From assembly GCA_001724265.1 (NCBI GenBank), contig MEDY01000214.1:1-50216 (forward strand): 50,216 bases of DNA, written 5' to 3'. The DNA is from Rhizaria sp. SCN 62-66 (lineage: Eukaryota > Rhizaria, unplaced). The notes beneath the pieces were generated by a model, which saw only the letters and a program-made list of their open reading frames with translations, made no database searches and was not told where the DNA came from. Positions 1-10,000 of the stretch are shown in pieces (within the stretch, counting starts at the first letter, position 1; each line of letters starts with the position of its first letter). The position numbers and the translations under genes are program-made.

Positions 1-3000
1 CGCCGGCGCCGCTGCTGCCGCGCACGCCGCGGCCGCCGTGGCCGCTGCGGTGGCGCGTGCAGAGGCTGCCGAGGCCGCGGCCGCGCGCCGCGACGCCGAG
101 GTGGCCGCGCTGGACCGCGAGCTGCGGGCGTCGATCGCGGCCGCTGAGACCGCGGCCGCCGCGCACAGCGGGTGCGCAGAGGCGCTGGCGGCGGCCGAAC
201 GCGCGGCCGCGGAAGCTGACACCGAGGCCGCCGCCGCCACGCGCGAGCGTCTGCTGCAGTACTCCGAGCTGACCGCGGCGCGCGCTGCGGCGGTCAAGGC
301 CGGCGCAGCGGAGGCGGAGGCGCGCGAGGGCGCCGCGGCCGCCGAGGAGCGCGCGCGCGAGGCCGTTGCGGCGACCGAGGTGGAGGCTGCAAAGCGGCGC
401 GCAGGCGAGGTGCACGCGGACGAGATGAAGGACGCGCTCGCGCAGATGCTCGCGACCTATGAGAAGGCGCGCGACGCGGGCGCTGCAGCGGCGCGGGACG
501 CAGCACAGCTCCGGGCCACCAGCGCGGCGCAGCGGCAGCGCGCGGCGACTGCAGCCGAGACGGCTGCGACGGCGATCGCTGCGCTTAAGGCCTCGGCTGC
601 TGCGGCTGAGAAGCGCACGGGAGAGCAGCGGCGCGCGCGCGAGCGGGCCGAAGCCGAGGTGGAGTCGCGCGGGCGCGCGCTGGCGGCGGCCACAGCGGCG
701 GCCGAGGACGGCGCGCGGCAGAGCGAGGCGCTGCGGCTGGTCGCGGCGGCGCTCGAGACCGACAAAGTGCGGCTGCTGGCGCTGCTGCGCGAGCGTGAGC
801 AGCAGAGCGAGCAGCTTGCGGCCGCGCTAGAGTCACTGCGTGCGGCGACGAACAGCGCGCTGCTCGCACAGCCGCTGCCGGCCTCGACTGGCACCAACGG
901 CGGCGCCTCCAGTGGCGGTGCCGCGAGAGGCGCCGCTGGGGCTCCTGCGAGTGGTGCAGGTGCAGCGCCAGCAGTGGCAGGAAGGAGGTCTATCTTCGCC
1001 CCTCAGCGCTTCGATCCCTCAGCGAATCAGGCCAGCAATGGCGGCAAGCCTGGTCCCAACTCCAGCACTAGTGATGCGCCGAGCGACTGCAGGAGCGAGC
1101 TTGTCGCGATCACGCTGGCTGCCACAGACAACTTCAGCAGCAATGCTAGCTCTAGTGCAGGCGCTGATTCCGCTGTGGCGCAGCTCCAGTTCCAGCAGCA
1201 GCAGCAGAAGCAGCGCGAGTACGAGAACGCACTCCAGTCCGCCTCGCGCTCCGCTGCGCACTGCGCCGCCAACTGCGTCCCGCGCATCGCGTCGCTGACC
1301 TCCGCGCTCGCCGCGGCGACGACGCGCGCAGAGGACTTCGAGCGGCGGCTACACGAGGCGCGGCTCGACTTCATCGCGCGCGCCGGCGAGCAGCGCGCGG
1401 AGCTGGAGCTTGACGCCGGCCGGTGGCGTCGGAGGTCCGAGGCCGCCGCTGCGCGCCTTGCCGCTGTCGAGGCCGCCGTCTCTGCCGCACTCGTCGCTGA
1501 GGCTGAAGCCGAGGCTGACGCAGAAGCAGAGGCTGGCGCAGGTGTGAGCCCCGCCTCTGGTAAGCGGGGAAGCGTACAGCGCCGGCTGGCGAGCGAGGCT
1601 GCTGCTGCGGCCAAGCGTGCCGCAGCGGCCGCGGCGGCGGAGGCCAAGCTAGAAGCCGAGGCTGAGGCGCTCGCTGACGCAGACCGGCGACGCACAGGCA
1701 CCCTCAGCAGTGGTGGCCGATGCGCGTTCAGCATCGAGAGCGAAGCCGGTGTGGCGCTGCTGTCCGCAGCACGTCTTGCCTGCGTGTGCCTCAGCGGCAC
1801 TGTGCGTGACGTCTGCGGCAAGTGCGGCTACCTCCAAGTCGGCTGCGGCTACGCCCCCAACACTGGCAGCGACAGCAGTCAGAGGGTGTTGCTGCAGAAA
1901 GATGCCGGCGGCGCAACAGGCGCTGCAGGCCTCGCAGCGGCGTCCAAGGGCGCGGTGACTGTGGGCGTGCTTAAGTCCTTCGGCGCTGCGCTGGAGCAGA
2001 TTGCGCAGCTGCAAGAGAGCAAGCAGCAACTGCAGGCCGGCGCGGCTCAGTTGCAGGAAAGCAAGACAAAGCTCGAGGCAGAGCTTGACGCACTCCGCAA
2101 GAAGCTCGCTGCGACTGAATCTACTACTCCCGCTTCCTTGCTCGGAACCGCGCCTGCGCCTGCGCCCTCCCCCAGCATCTCCGTCTCTGCGCGCAGCGGC
2201 GCGGTTGCAGCGTACGCGAGCGCGACCGACGCTGACGCCGACGTGGACACGAACTACACGACGAACTACAGCCACACGCACAGCAACACTGTCGGCGACA
2301 CGTCGCACAGTGACTGCGCCACAATGCACAGTGCCGGGCCCAGCGCTGTCAACAGCCCTTGCCACAGCCACAGCTTTAGCCAAGGACAAGGCCACGGTCA
2401 AGGCCAATGTCACATCGACAGTCTCAGCAGCCACAGCGCCAGTCACAGTCAGGATGAGAATGAGCTCGAAGTTGCCGGTAACGCCGTTCTCGACCAAGCC
2501 GCAGCTAACTTGAGAGTCGCAGCACAGACTGATGAAAACGCTCTTGGGATTGAGCATACTGCAGCAGCGCGAACGGACGCAACCGTGGAAGACCGCAGTG
2601 CTGTCAGTGCAACCGAGTCCAGTGTCCTTGACGACAGTGTTGCGCCGAGCACCGAGCCCAGTGTCAGCGCCGTTCGTTTGCCTGCTGTGACCGTAGACGT
2701 CTCCGCAGCCCAACTGCCTGCGAGTGAGTGCGCTGACAGCCCCGCCATGCTGATGCCTGCTGCGGTTGCGGATACCGAGCTGTTCACAGTCACCGAGGAA
2801 GAGGGCTATGGCGAAGCTGACGCCGGCTCTGACGGCCACAGCCGACACGGACTTGGACAACGTGCAACTCCCGGCGTTTCCTCTGAGGTTCCGACCGACA
2901 ACGAGGCAACGATCAACCCGCTGGCGCCCTCCGCGGTCACCGGCGCACTGAGCCCCATGGCGTTGGAGCACGTGAATCCGACACCCGAACCCGCGGGCGC

Positions 3001-3097
3001 GAGGAGCGCGAGTGCCCCTGTAGATGCTTCCGACACGCCGAGCCATGCTGCGTTTAGAATTGTTGTTGACGATTCGCACGCACAAGAAAGACAATGA
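1..3097 (+). CDS. Ala-rich coiled-coil protein, 3' part of gene (5' end outside window)
   Basis: The frame is open from base 2 to the stop at 3095-3097 and has no convincing ATG near the left edge, so the gene starts upstream. About 1030 residues are visible. The first 280 or so, and 1190-1710, are Ala/Glu/Arg-rich heptad-like sequence expected to form long coiled coils. A further short coiled coil with repeated QLQESK-type units lies near 2000-2110. In between, 1781-1846 encodes a cysteine cluster (C-x-C-x8-C-x2-C-x6-C). The last 300 residues are Ser/Thr/His/Asp-rich and probably disordered. No enzymatic domain was recognised. The codon pattern matches the other GC-rich genes here. A structural, cytoskeletal or tethering role is a guess from the coiled coil alone. 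It is convergent with SF3B2. Confidence 0.75.
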   Translation, partial: AGAAAAAHAAAAVAAAVARAEAAEAAAARRDAEVAALDRELRASIAAAETAAAAHSGCAEALAAAERAAAEADTEAAAATRERLLQYSELTAARAAAVKAGAAEAEAREGAAAAEERAREAVAATEVEAAKRRAGEVHADEMKDALAQMLATYEKARDAGAAAARDAAQLRATSAAQRQRAATAAETAATAIAALKASAAAAEKRTGEQRRARERAEAEVESRGRALAAATAAAEDGARQSEALRLVAAALETDKVRLLALLREREQQSEQLAAALESLRAATNSALLAQPLPASTGTNGGASSGGAARGAAGAPASGAGAAPAVAGRRSIFAPQRFDPSANQASNGGKPGPNSSTSDAPSDCRSELVAITLAATDNFSSNASSSAGADSAVAQLQFQQQQQKQREYENALQSASRSAAHCAANCVPRIASLTSALAAATTRAEDFERRLHEARLDFIARAGEQRAELELDAGRWRRRSEAAAARLAAVEAAVSAALVAEAEAEADAEAEAGAGVSPASGKRGSVQRRLASEAAAAAKRAAAAAAAEAKLEAEAEALADADRRRTGTLSSGGRCAFSIESEAGVALLSAARLACVCLSGTVRDVCGKCGYLQVGCGYAPNTGSDSSQRVLLQKDAGGATGAAGLAAASKGAVTVGVLKSFGAALEQIAQLQESKQQLQAGAAQLQESKTKLEAELDALRKKLAATESTTPASLLGTAPAPAPSPSISVSARSGAVAAYASATDADADVDTNYTTNYSHTHSNTVGDTSHSDCATMHSAGPSAVNSPCHSHSFSQGQGHGQGQCHIDSLSSHSASHSQDENELEVAGNAVLDQAAANLRVAAQTDENALGIEHTAAARTDATVEDRSAVSATESSVLDDSVAPSTEPSVSAVRLPAVTVDVSAAQLPASECADSPAMLMPAAVADTELFTVTEEEGYGEADAGSDGHSRHGLGQRATPGVSSEVPTDNEATINPLAPSAVTGALSPMALEHVNPTPEPAGARSASAPVDASDTPSHAAFRIVVDDSHAQERQ

Positions 3098-3459
3098 GAA
3101 TGAGCGCATGTAATCATGCCGTCTTACAACAAGCAAACAATCGCAACCCGAATCACTTGTACGTATAATTTTACGAACATCAGAGCATTTAATAATTGAA
3201 TTTAAGAATTTTACCTAGAACATTATTTCTATCAAGTACACAAACAATTTATGAATAGCATACAATCTCCTACTTTAACTTGAGATCACGTAGAGAATAC
3301 GTTATTGATACAACGGTTGTGAAACGAAAGAGAGTAAAACTACTTATAGTTTATTATTGAAATGTGACAATGGCCCGAAACAAAATTAATCCTTACATCG
3401 CAAATACGAACTCGCTGTTGGTAGCAAATCACTGATAGCTTCGTGCTCGTTTTGTTCTT
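3098..3459. other. AT-rich convergent intergenic spacer
   Basis: This 362-base gap lies between the 3' ends of the coiled-coil gene (+) and SF3B2 (-). It is AT-rich, with no extended frame and no RNA gene recognised. It presumably holds both 3' UTRs and polyadenylation signals. Confidence 0.6.
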
Positions 3460-5571
3460 TCAGATAATATCCAGCTTCTTCGACGCCGGAGCAGCAGCGG
3501 GCTGCGCGGGCGCCGCCAGGGCGGCGGGCGCGGCCTTCTTGCCGCGTTGCCCCTGCTCGGGCGCGGCGGGCGCGCTCTGGTCGGGCGGAATGACATACTC
3601 GTACGACGTCGCAAACCGGGCGCCGCCGACGCCGACAGCGCGCTCCTCCAGGATCACGGGGCCCGTGCTGACGTAGTCGGGCCGCAGCAGCACAGGGCCC
3701 GTGGCGGCCGCGGCAGCGGCGGCCGCAGCGGCGGCGGCGGCCGCAGCCTCGGCCTCGGCGGCGGCGGCGGCCTCGGCTTCCGCAGCGGCCTGCGCCTCGG
3801 CCTCGGCCTCGGCGGCCGCCTCGGCCTCTGCGTCGGCGTCGTAACCGCTGCCGTCGGCGAGCGCGCCGAAGAGCGGCACGCGCACGACGCGCGCGCGCCC
3901 GGCGCGGTCGCGCACGCGCACGGGCACGACGCTGTCGTCGGTGTCGCCCAGCCCACCCGAGCTGTAGACGAGCTTCGGCGCAGTCCCCAGCACGCGTGCC
4001 GCCGCCAGCGCGGGGTCGCCGCTGCCCGACGCCGCGGCGGCCTCGGCCGCGCGCCGCGCCTCGGCCTCGAGCTGGAACTGCGCGGGCATGACCGGCGGGC
4101 CCAGCGGGTCGCCGCCCCAGACCGCGCCGCCCGAGCCGGGGCCCGCGGGGCCGGCGCGGACGGGCGGACGCCCCCACTCGCCCTCGCCGGCGCCCCAGCG
4201 CGCGCCGGGAGGTAGCGGCGCCGTCACGCCGGGCACCGCGAGGCGCGGGTACGCGGGCGGCGGGCCGTGAATCTGCATCGCGGCCAGCCACGGCGGCGGC
4301 ACCGCAGCGGCCGCAGCCAGGTCCTCCTCGCCCTCTGCCCCGCGCGCCATGCCCAGCGCGCGCCGCAGCGCGTATGACAGCGCGCCCGGGCGCTTGCTCG
4401 CGAAGGGCGCGGTGAGCTCCTTGCCTTCGTAGTAGGTCTCGCCGTGGCGCGAGAGCCGCGGCTTGGTCTGGTGCACGAAGAAGGCGTCGTGCAGCACCTG
4501 GAAGTCGATCTCGAGCTTGTGCGCCTTGGGCCGCGCGCGCTCGCGCATCTCCTTGCGCAGCGACTTGACGTCTGTGTCGGTGCCGCCGCGCATCTCGGTG
4601 ATGCCCGTGTCGGCGATGAAGCCCGGCAGCGTGAAGGCCGCCTTCTCCCACCCGCGCTTGGCCTCCAGGTAGCGCCGTTTCTGTGCCCAGTTGACCGGGA
4701 CGGGCACCGCGCCCGGGAGGCACTTGAGCGAGACCAGCAGGCGTGGGTCTTGGGCCGTCGCGTCGTGCGCCTCGACAAGCTCGGGGCGCTCGGCCAGCTG
4801 CTTCAGCTGCGCAATCGGCACGCGCACGCGCTGCTTCCGCACCGACGCAGACGCGGGCTTGTCGCCGCCGAGGGCCTCCGGCGCAGCGGCAGCGGCGGAG
4901 TCGTCGCCGTCCGCACCGCCCGCGAGCTTGCGGGCCTTTTTCTCCGCCTTCTTGGCCTTTTTGGCCTTCTTGGCGGCGAGGCGACGCTTGCGCGCGTCCT
5001 TCTCGTCGTCGGAGTCGCTGTCGCTGTGCGCGAACATGTTTTCCTCCTCGTCGTCGTCGGCGGCGGCGTCACTGTCGCTGCTGCCGCTGCTGTTATCACT
5101 CTCAGAGTCAGAGCTAGAACGGTGACGGCCGTACTCGTCCTCGTCGTCGTCGAGGCCGGCCGCGGCGGCGGCGGCGGCCTTGGCGGCGGAGGTCGCAACG
5201 TAGGTCTCGGCGCGCAGCTTGCTCTGCTCCTGCCAGCGCGCCTCGACGCTGCTCAGCTCGGCCTTGTGCTCGCGCGCACGCTTGCGGCGCTCGGCGCGCT
5301 TCGACACAGCAGCAGACGCAGACGCAGATGCAGACGCGGCGTTAGGAGCAGCAGCGGGTTTGGCGGGCGCAGAGGGGAGGGGCAGCAAAACGGTGGGCTC
5401 CTCGGCAGCGGCAGCCTTGGCGCCTGTGGTGTTACTGTTTATGGTGGAGCCGACAGCCTCGGAGCCAGAGTCCGAGTCGGAGTCGGGGGAGTCGGCGAGC
5501 AGAAGCGCCATGGCGGCTTTCTTGCGCGCGAGCAGCGCCTGCATCTCGGCATCGGTCGGGTCCGCACTCAT
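3460..5571 (-). CDS. SF3B2: Splicing factor 3B subunit 2 (SF3b145, yeast Cus1)
   Basis: SF3B2 is part of the SF3b complex of U2 snRNP and acts in the nucleus in branch-site recognition. The 703-residue product contains the family core. A DUF382 block runs from about residue 250 to 390, with WAQKRRYLEAKRGWEKAAF, a LPGFIxDTGITEMR stretch, a KxRPKxHKxEIDFQxLHDAFF stretch and GETYYEGKE. A PSP domain follows at about 394-470 (PPPWLAAMQIHGPPPAYP, then LxVPGVTAPLP and GEWGRPPV). The N-terminus has acidic/Ser tracts and a Lys-rich run near 195-213. Residues about 580-624 are an Ala/Glu repeat not typical of the family. I chose the ATG at 5571 (MSADPTDAEMQ) because the frame upstream loses GC-rich coding character. 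No intron is needed. LSM5 lies just upstream on the same strand. Confidence 0.93.
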   Translation of the reverse strand: MSADPTDAEMQALLARKKAAMALLLADSPDSDSDSGSEAVGSTINSNTTGAKAAAAEEPTVLLPLPSAPAKPAAAPNAASASASASAAVSKRAERRKRAREHKAELSSVEARWQEQSKLRAETYVATSAAKAAAAAAAGLDDDEDEYGRHRSSSDSESDNSSGSSDSDAAADDDEEENMFAHSDSDSDDEKDARKRRLAAKKAKKAKKAEKKARKLAGGADGDDSAAAAAPEALGGDKPASASVRKQRVRVPIAQLKQLAERPELVEAHDATAQDPRLLVSLKCLPGAVPVPVNWAQKRRYLEAKRGWEKAAFTLPGFIADTGITEMRGGTDTDVKSLRKEMRERARPKAHKLEIDFQVLHDAFFVHQTKPRLSRHGETYYEGKELTAPFASKRPGALSYALRRALGMARGAEGEEDLAAAAAVPPPWLAAMQIHGPPPAYPRLAVPGVTAPLPPGARWGAGEGEWGRPPVRAGPAGPGSGGAVWGGDPLGPPVMPAQFQLEAEARRAAEAAAASGSGDPALAAARVLGTAPKLVYSSGGLGDTDDSVVPVRVRDRAGRARVVRVPLFGALADGSGYDADAEAEAAAEAEAEAQAAAEAEAAAAAEAEAAAAAAAAAAAAAAATGPVLLRPDYVSTGPVILEERAVGVGGARFATSYEYVIPPDQSAPAAPEQGQRGKKAAPAALAAPAQPAAAPASKKLDII

Positions 5572-6084
5572 AGGGGTACCTGAAAACGCGCGCGTTGGGC
5601 TGCGAGGCAGGCGATGGGACGGGTACGGGGTCTGGGAAAGGACGAAGAAATAGGTGTGAAGGCACAGTGGAATAAGGGTCAAAATAGGGAAGGAATTGAA
5701 CCACAAGATAAGCTTTCATGCAAAATCGAAAAATCGTTATTAACACTATCAGTAAGATTCAACCTATATTTTGAACGGTGGACTACTATTCTATTGACAA
5801 CAGCTATCCGCATAGGTGTAAAAAAAATAGCCCAAGTCTTTTCTTTGCGGCCGCTGGCTGGTTGCCGTTGGACGAGGCTCGGACACAGACGACTCAGAGA
5901 TGAAGAACAAAGTTGACTAGAAAATGTGACAGAAGAAGACTAATGTATTCAAAAGCGCGTTATCGCAAAGCCTGTGCAGGGTACTACGTGTCACAGGCCG
6001 CCTCGCACAACAGGCGCATATTCAGAGTGACTATCAGAAAAGAGAAAAGAATCACTGGCAAGCAGTCGCAGCGACGCGAGGGGC
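5572..6084. other. Spacer upstream of SF3B2 and downstream of LSM5
   Basis: This 513-base gap separates two minus-strand genes and should contain the SF3B2 promoter/5' UTR and the LSM5 3' UTR. Short frames present are AT-rich and lack the local codon bias. No RNA gene was recognised. Confidence 0.55.
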
Positions 6085-6649
6085 TTACTCGGAGGCCGCA
6101 GCGAGCTCCTCCTTGGTGAGGCCGCCGTCGCTGCCAGGGACGAGCATGGTGACATTGGAGCCGTTGATAAGAGTGCGGTCCAACCGAGTCAGCGTGCGGG
6201 TCTCGCCGGAGTACGTGCTGTGGCAAAGAAGTAGTGAAGACAGAAATGAGTAGTGGTAAGTCGATTGTTACACAGAGCGCGGGCTAAAAGAGCAAATGTG
6301 GAGGAATATGGAACGTACATCTCAACCGCATCGCTGAGGACCATGTTAACGAACTCGTCGTAGCCGTCGAGCGTGCCGACATACTCGATGTTGCCCTTCA
6401 TCAGTACCCAGATCTTGTTGCTGCGGCACTTGTCCACAACCTCTGCAGGGGGACACAAAACACAGCAGAAAGGGGGGAAGAGTAATGGCGCAGGCAATAT
6501 TAGTAAAATGAGCGTGTGGAATAGAAGAGAAACTCGATTATAGCAAGGGGTAGAATTGCCTTAGGGGATGGTAACGTACCGAAAGGAAGGAACTGAGAGT
6601 AGTTGGGGTTATCCACCGTGTGCTCAGTAGATGCAGCCGTCTCAGCCAT
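6085..6649 (-). CDS. LSM5: U6 snRNA-associated Sm-like protein LSm5 (3 exons)
   Basis: LSm5 is one subunit of the heteroheptameric LSm rings: LSm2-8 binds the U6 snRNA 3' end and LSm1-7 acts in mRNA decay. Exons read on the minus strand are 6649-6580, 6442-6319 and 6217-6085, giving 108 residues. Both introns (137 and 101 nt) start GTACGT and end CAG. They split a Glu codon and an Ile codon, and joining restores the family sequence across both junctions: SQFLPFEVVDKC and SDAVEITYSGETRT. Sm1 motif residues (VGTLDGYDEFVNMVL) and the Sm2 motif (LINGSNVTMLVPG) are intact. Length is close to the 91-residue human protein with short extensions. The 5' end faces the RMC1 homologue across about 390 bp. 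Confidence 0.93.
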
Positions 6650-7041
6650 CTGAATCAAGGACAAATACAAGGCTTGAGCGTGAGCTATTAAACATGCAAA
6701 GAGAAAATGTTAGTTCATCAATAAGATAACAAATCCAGCGTAAAACAACGACTCCTAATGGCTATGGACATCGCGAAAGTTAGACCAAACGTCGGTCCCG
6801 CTCACCAAGTTTATTTTTTACGAACCCCGTGGAGCGAGAGCGCCAAGATTCGTCGCTCGTTTCCATGCTCTCCGCCAATAGCCGAGCAAGTCACAGCACT
6901 GTGGATCAACGTTGAACAGTAGTGCCTGCACGTTTCAAGCTGTGTACAACCTTGCTCACGTCTATTTTTGTTATTTACTTGTTCCCACCTATCGTAGTTC
7001 CCTCCCACCGTTCCAACCCCCCGCGCGCCTGCGACTTGCTC
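6650..7041. promoter_or_regulatory. Divergent promoter region between LSM5 and RMC1
   Basis: The 392 bases between the two start codons must contain both promoters and 5' UTRs. The sequence is AT-rich near LSM5 and becomes pyrimidine-rich toward RMC1. I see no certain TATA box or other named element. Confidence 0.4.
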
Positions 7042-10000
7042 ATGGCTTCCACTCGCAGCGCTGCTGTCCCTGTGGCGCCAGCCCACGTGGGCCTGGGCGC
7101 CTCAGTGGTGTGGTACACTGCGCCGCCTGCTGACGCAGCCGCCGCTGCTGCCGCGCGCGGCGCCGAGCCCCCCGCGGCGCCGCTGCACCCTGCGCTGGCG
7201 CTGCTGCCGCCTGGCGCCTCCTTCCCCCCCTCCTCCTACGCCGCGCTCGCCGCGTCATCGTCGGCGTCCTCGCCTTCCGCCAGCGCGTCCTCGGCGTCAT
7301 CCTTCTCGGGCACGCGCGTGTTCTTCGACTCGCTGCACCAGGAGGTGATCCTGCTGCGCGGCTCGCCTCCGACGGAGGCGTTCCTGTCGCACCGCCCCAC
7401 GGGGCGCTGGCGCCGCTTCCCGCTGTCCTTCCCCGACGACCCGTACATCCTCGACGCGCAGATCTCGCACGATTACTCGCTGCTCGCGCTGCGCACCTCG
7501 GACAAGGACGTCCGCATCCACGACCTCTCGCCCGTGGGCAAGGGCGCCATGGTCGAGTCGCGCTCTTGTCGCGGCTCTCTCTCGTCCATGCTCGCCGTCC
7601 ACTGGCTGCCGCCCACCACACACGCCGCCACGGCGACCGCGGCGGCGGCGCAGCAGCAGGCGTGCGCGTCGGTCGCGCTTTCCGCCGCCGCCGCGCTGCC
7701 GCCCGGCCACCCGCTCTCCGCTGCCGCGGCCGCCATCGCGCGCCACACCGCCAACGGCGCGCTGCAGCCCTCGAACCTGTCACTCACGCACGCGGGCGCT
7801 GTGGCCGGCGGCGGTAGCGCGGGCGGGAGCGACCCGGCGCTGGCGGACCCGTTCGCGGTGCCGCTGCCCGCGCTCACGGTCGTGCCCGAACACAGCGACC
7901 CCTCCGCAGTCCCGGGCTCCCTCTACCAAAGCCAGGCCGCGTCGTCGTCCTCTGCCGCTGACGCAGCTGCCTCGGCGGCGCAAAGCGACTCGGAGAGCGC
8001 GGGCGAGGGTCGTGACGCGATGTACGGCGTGGCGGCGGCGATCGCGCGGACGTACGCGCGCCACCAGGCGCGGCTGCAGCGGTCGCGGCTGCGCGCGGCG
8101 GCCGCGGCGGCAGAGGCAGCCGTCGCCGCCGCCACGGCCGCGGGGCTGCCACCGCCCGCGCTCGCCGCCACGGCCGCCGCCGACGCCAGCGAGGCCGTAG
8201 CGCGCGCTGAGGCGCAGCTGCGGCTGGCCGGCGAGCTCGTTGATGGCGACGACGACAATCACGATGACGGCGACAACGACGCCGTGGAGGATAGCATCGA
8301 GGACATGCTCGCGATGGGTTTGCTGCCCACCGCCTTCGCTCCCTGGCCCTCGAGCGGCAACGCAAACGCGCTCACGCACGCCGGCAGCAACCTCGAGGCC
8401 GAGGAGGACGACGACGACGAGGATGAAGACAACGATGACGACGACGACGACGACGACGAGGACAGCGAGGACACCGGCGTGACCGCGCTGACCGCCACGG
8501 TGCGCGAGCCGCAGTCGCTGATGTTTGTGACTTCGCTGGGCGTGGAGCTGCACCGCATGCGCCAGGCGGGGCTCTCGCGCACCAAGACGTACGCGCTCGC
8601 CATCGCAGACCACTGGTGGCTCGCGCCCCCGCTCGACGCCTCGGCCGCCACGCGCCGCGGACTCGCGCACGCCGCGCGGCGGCCTGTGCTGCCCGCCGCG
8701 GCGCCCGTGCCCGCGCTGCTCGTTGTGGTCTCCGAGGACGGCGTCTTCCACGGGCTCCGCGCGGCCGCCGGAGCACTGGCGAAGCTGTGCAAGTTCGAGC
8801 TCGACTACGGCACCCCGGCCGCCGGCGATGACAACGGCGACGGTGACAACGACGACACCGACGACAACGAGCAGGAGGCCAAGGCTGATGCTGACAAGAG
8901 CACCGAGGACGGCGCGACTGCCAAGTCTTCGGCGAGCGTTGTCAAGTCTCAGCAGCCCACCGACGCCGCCGGCGACGACAACGACAATGCTGATGAAGGC
9001 AACGACGGCAACTCTCAGACCGACGGCAAGACCGCGACTGCGAGCAGCAGCAGCAGCAGCAGCAGTAAGACGAACAGCAAGAGCAGCGCGTGGGCGGCGG
9101 ACCTGGGCCACGGCGTGGTGCGCCGCGACGGCAGCGTGCGCGCCATTGGCGGCGGTCTCACCGTCGGCGGCGGGCTCGTCGCCGGCGCGGGCAACGCGCA
9201 GCTCGGCCCCACCGTCGTTATTAGCAGCAGCAGCGCGAACACTGGCAGCCCGAGCACCGCGGTGACGGCTGCGTCGGGCCGCGCGAGTGCGTCGGCGTCG
9301 GGCTACCGGCTGTCGCTGGCGCGGCTGAGCGGGCGCGCGTACTGCGTGCTGCACGACGAGGTCCGCGGCGTCGTCTTCCTGCTCGCGCACACGCTGCCCG
9401 CGCTTGCCCCGCACGCGGCCGCGCACCACGGCGCCGGCCACTCCGCCGCCGCGGCCGCCGCGGCCGCCGCCGCGGGCGGGGGCGGGCTCGTGCAGACGCA
9501 CGTGCTGACGCTGCCGCAGGCGGGCCGCCACGCCATCGCCGTGGTGGACGACACCCTGGTGGCTGTGAGCCTGCGCGACGACGCCGTCAGCGTGTTTGAC
9601 GTCGCGCCCGTGTCGCCCGCCGCGGCCGCCGCCATCGCCGCGGGGCTCCCCGGCAGCGCGGTGCGGCGCTGTGAGCCGGTGGTTGTGGCCAGCGCGCTGG
9701 GCCAGTTCGCCCTCACCTCGCATTACCATCACCACCACCATAGCCACGGCCACGGTCGCGGCCGCAGTCACCATCACCATCATAGCCACCGCAGCGGGCG
9801 CCGGCACGGCCGCAGCGACGGCGCCGGCGACGACAGCGGCGGCGGCGTCTCCGGCTCCGAGTCGGAGTCGCGCTCTCGCTCGCAGTCACGCTCACGCTCC
9901 CGCTCCCGCTCGCGCCAGCCCAAGGATACCTTCACGGTCTCCGCGGGCGCCGGCGCGAGCGTCCGTGAGCGCGGGGCCGCTGGTGGGGCTGCGGACGAAG

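Noticed and set aside
1649-3136. 495-codon open frame on the minus strand
   Set aside because: Antisense to the coiled-coil gene; Val/Arg/Gly-rich shadow.
5572-5706. 45-residue N-terminal extension of SF3B2
   Set aside because: It has AT-rich composition and a Phe/Leu/Pro peptide not seen in the family. MSADP at 5571 is the better start.
6922-7041. 40-residue N-terminal extension of the RMC1 homologue
   Set aside because: The frame is open, but the start is not ATG and the sequence is AT-rich, unlike coding DNA here. The ATG at 7042 fits better.
7780-9807. 675-codon open frame on the minus strand
   Set aside because: Antisense shadow of the RMC1 homologue; same cause, no motif.
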